64,000 bases of DNA from Orientallactaga sibirica (GCA_036365145.1 JAEOAD010000040.1:10746501-10810500); one strand, 5' to 3'; counted from the stretch's first letter, positions 46,897-59,609 are shown. Program-made: numbers and translations. Notes: a model not told the origin generated them from the letters alone.

Positions 46897-49800
46897 ATTT
46901 ACTGAAAAGAAACAGTTAAAGAGGAAAAGAGGCCAAAATATAGTCAGTGAATTACTTAACACAAAGTTATTATTTTCTGTAATATTCTGGTCAGTGGAAA
47001 ATAATACAGACAACTTTGCTGTTAAGTGATGTTTTGCTGTGTTGAAATTTTACTTGTAGGTGAGATGGTATGTGGTATGGCAAATGTAAGTTTTAAGGGT
47101 TTTTTTTCCAATTCCAAAATGATTTTATGTGCATTTTGTTTGTGTGCTATAGTTAAAAATAATTATAGATCTTGTCATTGATTCTTGAGAAATGTGCTAT
47201 AAGAATTTCTCTTTAACAACCTATCCTCATGTGTAATTGAAAATGTTATATAGCCTCTACTGTATTCCTCATTAGATGATCCTTTGAATTAAAATTGAAT
47301 TTAGGACTGGGTCAATATCTCCCATACAGGCAATTAGACTTGTTTTGCCAACAGGTCACAGTTCTGGAGTCAAGCTGATACAATCCATCAGTATTATTTT
47401 TTGACCCTTTTAATATGTTACTAGATATATGAGAATAAAATTCTATAATGAGATTTCCACATAGTTAAAACAATAAGAAAAAATAACCTTCCAGGAAACA
47501 TATTCTCCAGAGACAATTTTTTGATTGTTGTCTTATTTGTTACTTAGTTCAGACATTCAGAATTGAACAAAAAAAATATTATTTATTTTTCCCAGAAACA
47601 AGAAGTCAGAGAATATGATGATTGCCTTAGAAAAGTCACAGAGTGGAAAGAGTCTGGAATAATTGACAATACTAGCAAATAAGAAAATAAGTGGGCTAGA
47701 AACACAATATGATGATCATGTGTAAACTTTGTCACTTTACACAAAAATTGGTTAATTCTGAGAGAAGTGAGGCTATAATCATTTGACCATGGATGTCATG
47801 GAAAATTAGGGTATGCCTTACTAGTAAAAAGAACTAGAAGGGGACAGGAATAAAGGGGGAGAGAATAAGGGAAGGAATAGAGGAGGAGGGAGGACAAAGC
47901 TATGAGCAAAAGGAAGAAGGGAGAATAATTTTAATATGAATCTAGCAAGTAAAACTAATTTGTCAATAATGCAACGTCAATATTATGTTGGGATGCAACC
48001 TCAAAACTTAGGAATAGGATGATAATGTGTGCTTACTAATTAGCTTGATTCACTATAGGATGGTGATGCAACCAGATATTATTTATTGTGAAAAATGTGA
48101 TCATATTACTTCTTATGTATCATTTTTCGAGTATTAATTGCAAAGTTCCTGTTAATTTGATGCTCAGTGTTAAGAGACTCCTAATTGAGAAAAGCTATCA
48201 CCTTCAGTCAGCTCGGGACTAGAGTCAAAGCTGCCAATGAATATCTCAATGCTGACATATATGTTATAAAATGTATGTTATGAAAATTTCCAATAGTTGA
48301 CTTATGGTCCTTTTGCTATAATTATTTGAGAATCTATTCTGATTCATAGTGTCAGAGTTCTTCCTGTTTACATAAGAGGACCACTCCACTGTGCTAATGT
48401 GTAGGTTTATCTCTGCTAGAATGTAAGGATGGACACATACTCCTCTGGTGGCAGAGGAGGAGATGTGCAGGGAGGGGAGACTAAATGTTAAAAATAGAGC
48501 CCTGTTCTTTCTACATGGCACATACCTTACAGAAATCTTCTGGAAAGTTGCTGTGCGGGTGATAATACCCTCACCAAACTTCTCACAGGTAAATATTTGA
48601 ACAATCACAGATCTCTGCATGTGGGTAACATTCCAGCTGTTCTCAAGTGTGGCTCCTTATTGCCAGCTAATTGACAAACAATCTTTATTCATGTGTTTCC
48701 CTAGGAACACAGCTGAAGATGTTTGCCTGACCTCATTTTTTTTTTTTTTCTTTTTGAAACAGGCAATGACTAAAAAGGTGACATGTAAGAGATCCAATGT
48801 GGACACTAGGGTCACACACTTGTGAGAAAGCAAAGAAGAAAGTAGTTAGGAGAAAGAGATGGTGACAAGAAGCTCCTTTGTCTGAGATCTTAGTTGATTC
48901 AGTGTGAGCATTGACTGAAACGTGGGCAAGAGGATGCAATCTTGGGATTCCCTCATAGCCCAGGATTCCAGTGTAAAGCCACATCCCTAAACTGAGGGAA
49001 GTCACTGTGGTGACATTACTGAGCGATCTTGGAATGGAATCTCAGTAACTGGTAAATACATGTTCCAACAGGGGGATAAGAGCAGAGAAGTGCAAGAGAA
49101 TGTCACAGGAGTCAATGAATTTGAGTTGCAATGACTGCTAAGCATCAATATGCCAGATTCAACTGGAAGCTTCATGGACTGAAAGCTGTTCCCTTTGAAA
49201 GGCATCTTTGCACCATGCTTTCTGCATATTTTTTTTTAATCTAATAACAAAAAGGAAAGTTATCTTCTATGTGATTTAGGTATTACCTACTCTGAAATAA
49301 TTCCATCAACTAAATCATGAGAACAGATACGTAGCTGAGAATTTTTGCATATTGATGGAGAGTTTAGGTTCTATGATTCTATAAATACTGCAAGGAAAGA
49401 TTTACATCTGAACATACAGGTATAAAATTACTACATAGGTACGTGTACTTACATATCCCAAAAAAAAACCCACTATATTCTTTAAAAAAAACACAAAACA
49501 CATGCTTTAATAGCACCTATACAAAAAAGAATATTTCCCTACCCCAGATAAAACAGACTAATCTGGAAGTAAATTCTCACTAGGGTATTTAGATATTTTA
49601 CTGACAATGGAAAATAGAAAATGATCTGCATATATGCCATTATATTTTAAAATTAATAAAAATTTATCACTTTTCTGCCTATGAAATGTATACAAAGTTC
49701 ACAAAGGAAGTTTTAGTTTACATTTTAGATACAGGAAATTAGAGACCTAAGATCAAAATAGGTGAAAATACTAAGAAAATTTACTTAGCAAAATCTACTG

Positions 49801-50432
49801 ACATTTTGTGACTTGGAAGAAATCATTTGAGGTTTCTAAAATAAGTTCTTATACATTTTTATGTTAGGATTAAGAAGCTATGTTCAAGTAAGAAGCCAGT
49901 ACTAAAAGAGAAGAAAGTAAGATGAAAACAGGATGAAATTAGAGCTATAATAGAAATATTTAAGGCAATGAGTACCCAGAAATTAACAATTATTCTAGAT
50001 CATTATTATGATAATACTTCCCAGGACATAGGGTATCATAATATTTTCACACTCTGTAAAACAAATTCCTTCACAGTGCCCAAACCTGAAGAGGAGTCAA
50101 GGATGTTTAACAAGACACTTGAATTTTGGAGCACACCTAACCTGATATTAACTGGTCCTCAAGAAACACAAATGGCTCCCAATCCTATAGAGACATTACA
50201 GGAAAGCACGCTTGGGCCACCTCCAGCAAAGTCATAAATTCGATGAAATTGAATCTTATCTAAATTAGGATTCTTGAAAAATCTAATTTTCCCATTCTGT
50301 GTCATTCAAATAAATACTGTCACACATCCCTTCCAGAATCAGAAATGTTATGATGAGAGATGAGAAAGAACCATACCAAGGACGTGGTTAATAATAAACT
50401 AAAATGTAATGATTCATTTTCCATTTGAAGGA
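46893..50432. other. Long single-copy AT-rich stretch, low in repeats
   Basis: About 3.5 kb, the longest interval without a recognisable SINE, L1 or LTR. An A/G-rich patch lies at about 47830-47935 and a T-run at about 48739-48751. ORFs at 48264-48620 (-, 118 codons), 48733-49005 (-, 90) and 49968-50237 (+, 89) carry no recognised domain. Confidence 0.4.
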
Positions 50433-50935
50433 TGTGTTATGTTTTCATTGTTGTGATATAACTCCTGACCAGAATTGATGTAAGGAAGGAAGGGTTTATT
50501 AAAGCTTATAACTCATGATAACAGTCCATCATGGTTGGGAAGGCACTGGGGCACAAGCATGCAGCAGCTGGTCACATCGTATCAGGAATCAGGAGAGAGT
50601 GGTAAATGCCTATACTCAGCTGGCTCTCAACATTTCTTTTTTTGATTTTTGCTGCTCACTTTTTGTTTACTTATTTATTTATTTATTTTAATTTTAAATT
50701 CATGTTGGTGCCTTCAATAGCCTCTCCTCCCTGTCTTCAACCCCATCCGAAGGGACCCTCCTCATTGGGGAATGTGGGTCGTGCATTGTGGGGGCTCTCA
50801 ACTTTTTATGCAGTCCAGAATGGATAGCCCATATAATGGTGCCACCACGTTCAGGTTTGATCCTTCCACATTAGATGAAATTATGAAACAAACAAACAAA
50901 CAAACCAACAAACCTCACACAGAAATTTGTTTCCA
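50433..50935 (-). mobile_element. MaLR-like LTR split by an L1 tail
   Basis: Left part 50433-50632 (ccatcatggttgggaaggca, gaagggtttattaaagctta) belongs to the same family type as the LTRs at 18441 and 53305. After the L1 piece, sequence from about 50813 (cagaatggatagcccatata) appears to continue it, ending in an (AAAC)n tract. The right terminus is unclear. Confidence 0.5.
50640..50812 (-). mobile_element. 5'-truncated L1 tail, antisense
   Basis: The T/ATTT-rich left end is the complement of an A-rich tail. It is followed by the complement of the last part of the L1 3'UTR (gggaccctcctcattgggga, cgtgcattgtgggggctctc). Confidence 0.78.
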
Positions 50936-51819
50936 TGGTGAATCAAAATCCAAACAATTTGATAAGATTAACCATCACTATGTAAGGCTATGTAATTTTG
51001 TTATCATAACCTCACCCCCAGTTTTATAGAGTAAATTCCATTGCATTATATATGCAACATGATTATTTACCAGTTAAAGTAAGTTGAAGTCATACTTATT
51101 ATCAGTACAGTTTCTATTCATTAGAAATTTTAGCATGTCACAATTAGATAATTTCATCAGGATTGCTTAGATGGTGGAATCACAGTAAATTCAAGTCTAT
51201 AGCCAACTGCAATTCGGGGAAGGAAAATACTAGAAATTTGGAAGTCATTTTTGGTGGTTTCCTTTAGTCCCTACCAAAATGTCCTTTACCTGTGAAAATG
51301 GAAGCACACCAGGGAACTCAAAGAACTAACAGAAATTGCATTACTGCAAATCACCTGGTTTCCTGAATGAGTAATGTTTTTGTTTATTTTGCCTGGAAGG
51401 TAAAAAAAAAAAAAAAAAAAAAAAATTCTGTAGGGGTTTGTATAAGTTAAGACTATTATTTTGAAAGTAAAATCACTAACTTCTTATGTTCCAATTTCAA
51501 TGAAAGAAGGTTCCAACAAGATATAAAACTGGATTTGATCATGGAAATTATGAGATCATGATTTAATTTAATCTTCATGATAAACATGGTTTCATGCATT
51601 TTTATACATTTTTCTCATTTTCTGTTAAAGGACACCACAAACCACAAGAAGATAATAATTTGTAGTTTGTAAAAATATTTTTTGCTTCAAAGTTTGCTTT
51701 CTTTAAACTGCCACATTTATAGATAGAAATAAATTTGAAAGGCTACATTTGGCCAAATACTACTAAAATGTTTTTAAATATTGGTTGGATACATTTAAGA
51801 GAATATTCTAAATTAAGTT
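50936..51819. other. AT-rich single-copy region
   Basis: Only an A-run at about 51402-51424 stands out. It lies at the end of non-repetitive sequence and may mark a small retroposed piece that I cannot identify. Confidence 0.4.
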
Positions 51820-51832
51820 TTCAGTCCTTCTT

Positions 51833-51985
51833 TTTTATTTATTTATTTTTTTCCAGTTTTTCAAGGTAGGATCTCACTCTAGCCCAGGCTGACCTGGAAT
51901 TCACTATGTAATCTTAGGGTGGCCTCAAACTCATGGCGATCCTCCTACCTTTGCCTCCTGAATGCTGGGCGCCATCAGGCCTGGC
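51833..51985 (-). mobile_element. B1-like SINE
   Basis: T-rich tail, complement of B1 with a small deletion near its head (aatgctgggcgccatcaggc). A perfect 13-bp TSD, ttcagtccttctt, lies at 51820-51832 and 51986-51998. Confidence 0.97.
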
Positions 51986-52024
51986 TTCAGTCCTTCTTAA
52001 TCATTACTTTTTCTTAAAAATTTC

Positions 52025-52120
52025 CATCTCAGACCTGTGACAACCAGCCACCATGTACAGAGCAAAAATCTGCCAAAAGGTCATACATTCATTTTCTCAA
52101 GGTGGAAGTGTCAAACTATC
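52025..52120 (-). mobile_element. Possible small LTR fragment
   Basis: The text caaccagccaccatgtacag through gccaaaaggtcatacattca parallels part of the solo LTR at 53305-53705 (about 53465-53530). The rest is missing. Confidence 0.4.
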
Positions 52121-52961
52121 ATATCAAGTGAAGTTTAATAACTATTATGCTAATCATTAATATATTCCAATGTGAGATGAAATTTATCTCAAATACAACT
52201 TCTAATAATATCTGTTAGAAGCCTGACAATATAGTCAAATAATAAGGAAACAATAGATACAAAATGACAGTTGATTTTCAGAGTGCTAGTAAATTGTACC
52301 AAATCCTACTGAATTAATCATTTCTAATTTTTAAAACACTTGGTAATAATCTTTATTTCCAACTGTCTAGCTGAAGTGTGAAGGATGAAGAAGTCTCCAT
52401 AGAAAGAGAGTAGTTCATCATGTACAAATTATCTTTCAACTTATACATTTTTTCTGTTACTGATTAAATCATTTTCTTTAAGAGAGTGTGAGATGATTAT
52501 CATATCTCTATCTCAGTTCCCATTCAATAGAATTTATATATGTATAATCTAACTTATACGTTCAATCACATACTGCGGCCTAAATGTGGAATGAGTAACT
52601 AAATGAACTGTCTGCTCAGTTTGTGTATCTCTCCATCAGGGTATGAATTTCTAGGCCGCCAAACAACATAAACATACAGGAGCATGGATATTACATTAGT
52701 CAGGAGTGTCCAGTCTTTTGATTTTGTGACATATTACCTGCAAATGTGTTGGCTGCATTCATAGCTATCCTGGGACTAAGATCATGTAAAAGCTGAAATT
52801 AGCAAAAGCCACTATTTGTATTTTCCATTAAGCTATTTTTATATTTTGAGCTATTGTTTCAACTTAAATTAGAGGTTATTTGACATTTATTTATCAAGTA
52901 ATAAATGTTTATAATCATATAAAGCTGAGGGATGTTCCAATTTAGGAAGTTTATTAAACTT
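52121..52961. other. AT-rich single-copy region
   Basis: Nothing recognised. Confidence 0.45.
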
Positions 52962-53108
52962 CTAGCTGGGCATGGTGGCTCACACTTTTATTCCCAGCAC
53001 TCCAGAGGCAGAGGTAGGAGGATCATTGTGAGTTCAAGGCCACCTGAGACTACCTAGTGAATTCCAAGTCAGCCTGGATTAGAGCAAAACCCTACCTTGA
53101 AAAAACAA
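52962..53108 (+). mobile_element. B1-like SINE
   Basis: Full copy from agctgggcatggtggctcac to ccctaccttgaaaaaac, moderately diverged, short tail. Confidence 0.93.
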
Positions 53109-53304
53109 TGTATTGTGTTCATGGCTCATAGAAATGGAGTCCATAACAATAAATGTATAATATATTCTAAGAATACCAAATAAGAACAAAGAACCAGAAG
53201 CTCCAAACAAATCAGTTAGTAGCAGAATATTTCTACCATATGTGGTTTAAAACTCCTTTGTGTATGCATGCATGTGTTTTAATTCCATAATTGGCATAAC
53301 ATGG

Positions 53305-53705
53305 TGTTGCAGACAGCTCTAGGTTCGCTGAGATGAACTTCCAGACCAGGCACAGTTATGGAGGAAGGGATATTATTTATTGAAGCTTACAGATCCAGGG
53401 GAAGTTCCATAATGGCAAGAGAAGCGGCCTGCTCTCCACAGGGCCAAGCAGAGAAAGAGAGAAACCAACCAGCCACCACAGCACACAGAGCAAAACTACT
53501 GCCAAAAGGTCACACAGCACACTTCAGGAACTCCTGCTAGGCACATTTGCATATCTTTACAATGGAATCTCAAACCATCACCACACCTTAAGACCGGGGC
53601 CCCCAGTGACCTTGCCTCTAGCAAGGTGATTGCAGATGCAAACTATAACAAAAAAAAAAAAAAAAACACTGAATATATTGGGGGACATATATTCAAACTA
53701 CCACA
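53305..53705 (-). mobile_element. MaLR-type solo LTR with 5-bp TSD
   Basis: Minus-strand ends are TGTGGTAGTTTGAAT at 53705 and CTGCAACA at 53305. It has TG...CA termini, and a perfect 5-bp TSD, catgg, lies at 53300-53304 and 53706-53710, as expected for retroviral-type integration. No internal sequence remains, so this is a solo LTR of about 401 bp. An A-run at about 53650-53666 lies inside it. The 60-codon ORF at 53358-53540 is antisense to the LTR. Confidence 0.82.
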
Positions 53706-53981
53706 CATGGCCTATTAGTAATATATAAATATCTAAAACCAGATAGATTGGTGTAGTAATATATTTGAAAAAATTTAAGGTATCTGGAAAAAAAGACAGT
53801 TTTTATGTGTTTTAGGTCAAGGATCTGTTCTAATCTGGTGGCACTAAATCAAAAGGTAGAGAAAACAGAGCACTCAGGGAGCTTGCTGACAGCTATTCTT
53901 TCTCCCAAAATTGTAAATGTGAATCCAGGAATATACTGACACACCTTGGGTTCAGTCACAGGCTGAGCTATGGGGAAGAGA

Positions 53982-54140
53982 TTTTTTTGTTTGTTTGTTG
54001 CTTGGAAGTAGGCTTTCAATCCAGCCCATGCCAACCTGGAATTCACTGTGTAGTCTCAGGCTGGCCTGGAACTCACAGTGATCCTCCTACCTCTGCCTCC
54101 CGAGTGCTGTGAATAAAGGCCTACGCCAATACACCCAGCA
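53982..54140 (-). mobile_element. B1-like SINE
   Basis: GTTT-rich tail, then the complement of B1 (caacctggaattcactgtgt, cctctgcctcccgagtgctg). Confidence 0.94.
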
Positions 54141-54199
54141 ATTTTTTAAATATGAATCCTTGCATACATGTAAACACTCATTTGAGGCTATATATAAAG

Positions 54200-54312
54200 G
54201 TCCTAAAGCCCAAATAATAGTTAATGGGAGAGACTGAAGGAATTCTCATGGAGATCAGGAACAAGACAGGGGTGTCCACTCTCACCTCTGCTCTTCAACA
54301 TAGTATTCTTTT
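54200..54312 (+). mobile_element. L1 ORF2 reverse-transcriptase fragment
   Basis: aatgggagagactgaagg, atcaggaacaagacaggggt and ctcttcaacatagtattc encode the conserved reverse transcriptase segment around [11 protein letters not shown] of L1. Only about 110 bp is present and it has a stop and a frame break. Confidence 0.75.
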
Positions 54313-54314
54313 TC

Positions 54315-54440
54315 TTTTAAGATTTTTTAAATTTTTATTTATTTCGTTAGTTAGTTAGTTGGTTATTTATTTAGTTAGTTGAGACAGAGAGAGGGAAAGA
54401 GATAGAGGGAGAGTGAGAGAATGGCATACCAGGGCCCAAG
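54315..54440 (-). mobile_element. B2-like SINE, 3' half only
   Basis: A TTAG/TTTA-rich tail and GA-rich tract with agaatggcataccagggccc from the SINE body. The head is missing. Confidence 0.7.
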
Positions 54441-55164
54441 ACACAGATTTTGGTCTGATTTACAGTACGAGTCATGTATTTTTTTTTTCTTTCCCATAGA
54501 GTAGGCCTCAAATCTCATAAGAAAACAGTTACCTCCATAGTATTTGTGCTACTATTTCACACACAAAGAGCAGGAGGAAGAGGGTCCTAGCATTGCTTAA
54601 ATTTGAACTGGTTCAGGTCAACACGCCTGCCACTCTGAACACAGAGCTGCTGTAAAAGACAGGTAGTTTTCCTAGAAATATGTCATCACATTTAGTAGTA
54701 GAGTCACTCACTATAATTTTAGATATGCACTGCATAATGCACTTGTATTTGGCAAGACAAGGAAGATGTTAAGTTCAATATTTACCTTCATGATTATATC
54801 CCATAGAATCTTTTATCTTTAAGTATCTGTGTTCCGATTCCACAAAATTCTAGATAAGAACATATACCATTAGACAAATTTTCTTTCAGAAATGATAAGA
54901 TGTAGGAGGAGGAGTAATAAAAGGAGAATCTGAATCTAATCATATAATCATGTTAAAAGAAATCCAAAATCAGATTTTATCCTGACTCCACAGGCTGGAA
55001 GAAATTAGACACTTAAAATCACATAAAAGTTAAGGTCTGTAGAACTGTGTAAAATAACCTCCTTCGTGCTCCCACTGAAAAGAGAATCAGATTAAATTAA
55101 AATAGCAGAATGGCACTGTGAGAGTTATTCTCTGACTTCCTTCTCTTTGTGGATAGCTGGTAGA
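54441..55164. other. AT-rich single-copy region
   Basis: Nothing recognised. Confidence 0.45.
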
Positions 55165-55230
55165 GAACAATAAAAAAGGAAGAAGGAGGAGGAGGAAGGA
55201 GGAGAAGAAGAAGAAGCAGCAGCGGCAGCA
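55165..55230. repeat. Purine-rich (GGA/GAA)n tract
   Basis: About 60 bases of GGA/GAA/GCA triplets, at the 5' side of a B1-like SINE. Confidence 0.9.
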
Positions 55231-55395
55231 AGGCATGGTGGAGGTGCCCGCCTCTAATCCCAGCACTTTGGAGGCAGAGGGAGGAGGATCACAGAGAATT
55301 ACAGGTCACCCGACACTACATAGTGAATACTAGGTCAGCATGGGATAGAGCAAGACCTTATCTTGAAAAAAAAAAAAACTAAAACAAAAAAAGCA
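55231..55395 (+). mobile_element. B1-like SINE
   Basis: aaggcatggtggaggtgccc through gcaagaccttatcttg plus an A-rich tail. Confidence 0.92.
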
Positions 55396-55434
55396 ACAAA
55401 CAACATCAAAACAACCTTTTAAATAGCGATGGTT

Positions 55435-55520
55435 TGAATCTCTTTCTCTCTCTCTCTTTCACTTTATCACTTTCGCTCTCATAAATAAATTAATTAATTA
55501 AAATAAAATATTAAAAGAAA
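55435..55520 (+). mobile_element. B2-like SINE tail remnant
   Basis: CT tract, then tcataaataaattaattaat, the 3' end of a B2-like SINE with the rest missing. Confidence 0.5.
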
Positions 55521-56226
55521 AGATTTGAGACTTTAAAAAAAACAAGTACAAAATGGGTAAGGCTGCTATTTTCCCCAAGACACTAACATCTCTTGACTAG
55601 ACTGTTTATCACAAAAATCCCCAACTGCTCTCTGTACCTGGACATTCTCCCCTGTAGTCTCTTCTCCAGTCCAGCCACAGGGGTTTTAATACATAAGACA
55701 AGCTATGCCATTTCTCTCCTCAGGACACTCTGTGACTTCCTGTATCACCAGGACAAATATGAAAGCCTTTACAACTGTCCACATATCACTGGATGTGAAA
55801 TATCTTCTACCTAATAATTCTGTGATCTGTTGGCATCACGTCAAAAACTTTTCTCTGATTACTGTACAAAATCATAAGAATTTGACCAAGAGGGACTTAT
55901 TCCTCACTATCTCTTACTATCATTTGTATTTTTATTGGAAATGTTAGTATTTATATAAACTAGATGGAGATATATATACTACATACCTATATTTAAACAT
56001 AAACATATACAAAATAGAGATATATGTACATGAAAAATATACATCTAGAATATACATGTATGTATAGTTCATGCAAGTAAATATTTCATACCCTTTCTAG
56101 ATTAGTGCACTTCATGTAATTTTCATGTATTTTTATCAACAGATACAATTTCAAATAAATGTGTATGTGTGTATTTAAACACATTTACATATTTTTTTTT
56201 CTTTTCATCTTTTTCATTTCCATCAG
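55521..56226. other. AT-rich single-copy region
   Basis: Nothing recognised. Low-complexity AT at about 55965-56080. Confidence 0.45.
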
Positions 56227-56236
56227 GAATGCTTTT

Positions 56237-56356
56237 CATTTGGGGGCATGGTGGTTCACACCATTAATTCCAGCACTTGGGATGCTGAGGTAGAAAGATC
56301 TGAGTTCCAGCTCAGCCTGGACTAGAGTGAGATCCTGCCCCCTACACCCCCCAAAA
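56237..56356 (+). mobile_element. B1-like SINE with internal deletion
   Basis: gggggcatggtggttcacac, then a shortened body lacking the central cctgagactacatag part. A perfect 10-bp TSD, gaatgctttt, lies at 56227-56236 and 56357-56366. Confidence 0.93.
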
Positions 56357-56366
56357 GAATGCTTTT

Positions 56367-58199
56367 GGATTCTTTGTTTCAGCACTGTACTACTTTATCT
56401 AATAGAAAGCCTGGCTGTGTGTGGAATGCACTAGTAGGTACATAGTAGACAGAATATTATTTGTTGTTATACTCACTAATGTATAATGAACAGTAACGAT
56501 ATTTAACTGTAAATAGTAATCCCGTTAATACTCGATTCATTAGTTTTAATAATAAAACATTAACTGTTAAATTTAATTCATAAAATACTCAAAATATTTA
56601 AGATAATTACACTAACAATTATGCTACTCTTTACAAAGTAATATAAGTGATTATTTTTATTTAGCTTTTAAAAATGAACATAGTTAATTTTACTCATATT
56701 TTAATGTTTTGGTAAATAGAACCTCTTTTGCAATTAATGGGCATAATATGATTATTAGCTGAAAATTTTATTGAGCACCAGCATTCATTTCTCTCTACGT
56801 TCTGCCTGGTGATGTGATGATGTAATATTGACTTCCTGCTGGGGAAATAAACCCACTATCCTGACAGTGATTTTAAAGTATGGCACATCGAAATATCACA
56901 TTTATTTCATTATGATAATAAGTGACTACACTACTGGCTTATCTATTTGCTGTTTAAACAAGCAGAGTTGGAGGTCTTATTGCAGTCATTTCAATATAGA
57001 TCTTAAGGATTAGGGTTTCAAGAAAGAAAAGCACTCAGGAAGACACATACTCGGAGCACTGGTGGGGGCTTCTCAAGGAAGTCATCATTTTCTGTTAATA
57101 TGCTGATTATGGTAAAGTATCCTCTCACCTATAAATGGAGCTTAATGTCTACAGTGTTCTGGGTCATAATCATAACAGCCTCAGACATCACATGCTTAGT
57201 GTCTCTTGATTTTACTCAGGGCCTATGTGAAGTATGTGAACAATCACATCTGGGTTTTAAGCCCAATCTCTGATTCTAATACAGAGACAATACTGCCTAA
57301 TGATGCAGTTCTCAGAATACATCCCTGTCATTAAGCAATGATTTTCTGTATATGAATATGTAAATATAAATATGCATTATTGTGCAACAGTGCTGTGAGT
57401 TAAACATTTACTCATATTTCAGATTACCAACAGTAGTCTGAATCTCCTGTACTTCTCTTTTTATAAATAAATTGCCACCATTTTCCAAAACTGCCTCAAG
57501 GCAAATAAGCCACAATGATGAATGAACATACCTTAATTTTTCTAATGAACTTATTGATTAATTAATTACAATAATTAATAATATAATGAAAATTAACTGG
57601 CTTGCTGGTAATTTTTTTATTCTTCATTCCAATCTAAAATTTTCTCAACAGGAAGACCTGATATTGAAGAATACTTTTGAGAGTAAGTTACCATTTATGT
57701 CATTATTAAAAAGGGAAGTACTGCTATCTGAAAGGTAAATAAATATACTTTGATTCTAGGCAACTTAGAATTCAAAAATGTAATATTTAAAATCTATTGA
57801 AGCTACATTTTGTTGAACTAAATATGTCAAGCTATATTAAATATTCCATTTCATCAAAGTAACAGGAATCACAAAAGTGTTGTACCACTAGCAGTCAATT
57901 CATAAGCAAGTATTCAGTGATTATCATGAGGTATCAAATACCACCTTCTTCACTTTTATGCTAAGAAAATCTCATACTATGGTGTGAGATAAATCATGAA
58001 CAGGCATTTATTAAGAACACATGGTTCTAGCCTGTTATAAGAAAAATCCAGTGCTAGGGGTGAGATATCTGCCAGAATTGTTGGTAATGGAGTTCCTAAA
58101 GGGTACCCCATAAATACAGCTTATTGCCAAAGACCTTAGATGTTCATTTAAAATGAGATAAACACGATCACTGAAGACATGCCACATGTCAGTATCAGG
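56367..58199. other. Long single-copy AT-rich region
   Basis: About 1.8 kb without a recognised repeat. The part at about 57060-57560 is rich in TAAT/ATTA homeodomain-type motifs and may be regulatory. No gene seen. Confidence 0.4.
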
Positions 58200-58440
58200 A
58201 CAGTAAAAAAATCAAAATGGAAGTGAGTTGGAAGCTCCTTCCTCTCCCCAGGTTAGCCAGAAAAGTGCTGGAACTTGCTGTGCTAGATAAGAGAACAGAA
58301 AATTCATCAACAGGTGCACCCAACTGCTGAAAAACTCTGCATGCTGTAGCACTGATTAGCCAGCAAATAGATGCCCAGTGGTGCCATGGTGGGATTACTG
58401 TTATGGGGGTAACCAGCTGCAAGAAAAAGATTTAAGAACT
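58200..58440 (+). mobile_element. Possible L1 3'UTR fragment
   Basis: cagtggtgccatggtgggat followed by gggggtaaccagctgca parallels 40109-40143 of the large L1 (gtggcacacagccatggtgg, taaccaactgct). Other parts align less well. Confidence 0.4.
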
Positions 58441-58539
58441 AATAGTACAAAAAAATTGTTATTTGTACATGTGACTAACAACAATTAACATTGGTCAGTA
58501 AGTTACCCAAGAAAGTGGGGTGAATAAAAAAGAATTTTA

Positions 58540-58768
58540 GGGCTGGAGAGATGGCTTAGTGGTTAAGGCACTTGCTTGCAAAGCCAAAGGACCCTGGTTT
58601 AATTCCCCAGGACCCATGTAAGCTGGATGTACAAGGTGGCGCATGTATCTGGAGTTCATTTGCAGTGGTTGGAAGTCCTGGCATGCCCATTCTCTCTCTC
58701 TTTCTCTCTTTCTTTCTGTGACTCTCTTAAATAAGTAAAACTTTAAAAAGTTAAAAAAAATACATGGT
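58540..58768 (+). mobile_element. Short B2-like SINE
   Basis: Full copy with head gggctggagagatggcttag, acccatgtaagctggatgta, gtacaaggtggcgcatgtat, CT tract and A-rich tail. Confidence 0.97.
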
Positions 58769-59236
58769 ATAGATATAAAAACAGACTAATTGACAGCTCT
58801 TGTGATTGACAGCTCTGGTTACCAGGTAAACATTAGTAACTGAGTAAAAATGATTTCTACTTCTTTGCCATGAAGATATCCACTATTAATTCCTGCAATA
58901 CTTAGTATGATTGACATGAAACTCTATAAACTAAATATATTTTCAGAATAGTATGACATAATATCACATACTTTTTGTAGGCTAAGATATGGACTAATAA
59001 CTATATTTAGTCTTTATACTAAGAATGGAGTATTTTGCACTATCTGAGACTATAACTACATCTCTCTATATGTTTTGTGTATTATTTTAATATAGAAAAT
59101 TATATTTTTATGATTTTTTTTCTTTGTAGACAACAAGATATACTAGCTCTCAAGAGTGTAGATTCCCCCATCTTTTTTCTGCTGTACTATTTAAGATAGT
59201 TGCTGGGTTTCTGGAAGACATTTGAATGATTATTTT
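58769..59236. other. AT-rich single-copy region
   Basis: Nothing recognised. Confidence 0.45.
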
Positions 59237-59425
59237 ATATATATATATTTTATTTTTTAATATTTTGTTAGTCATGTATATAGTACATGTACAGCCATGA
59301 TTGTACCATCATTAGCCTTCTCCCTGCCCCCCCCCCATGGGTAATGTGGGTCTTGCTTTATAGGGGTAGCCATCAGTTACATGAGAGGCAATGACTTTGT
59401 GTATAATGACCCAACTTATGGGTTA
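59237..59425 (-). mobile_element. 5'-truncated L1 tail, antisense
   Basis: Complement of the L1 3'UTR end: T-rich left end, then catgggtaatgtgggtcttg and ggggtagccatcagttacat, ending near cattatacacaaagtcattg on the complement. TSD not established. Confidence 0.75.
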
Positions 59426-59609
59426 ACCTAAATTCATATGAAGTTTTCTCAACAAGCCTTTGCACAAAGTATGAGGAGGAGTTTAAAACCTATGAAATAT
59501 AAAAATCATATATCAAAATTACATTATTTTACTTTTTTATGAAAATATTTGAAAAAATGATTTAAAAGCCAATATATATATAAAATTATTAAATGGCATA
59601 AAAACCTGG

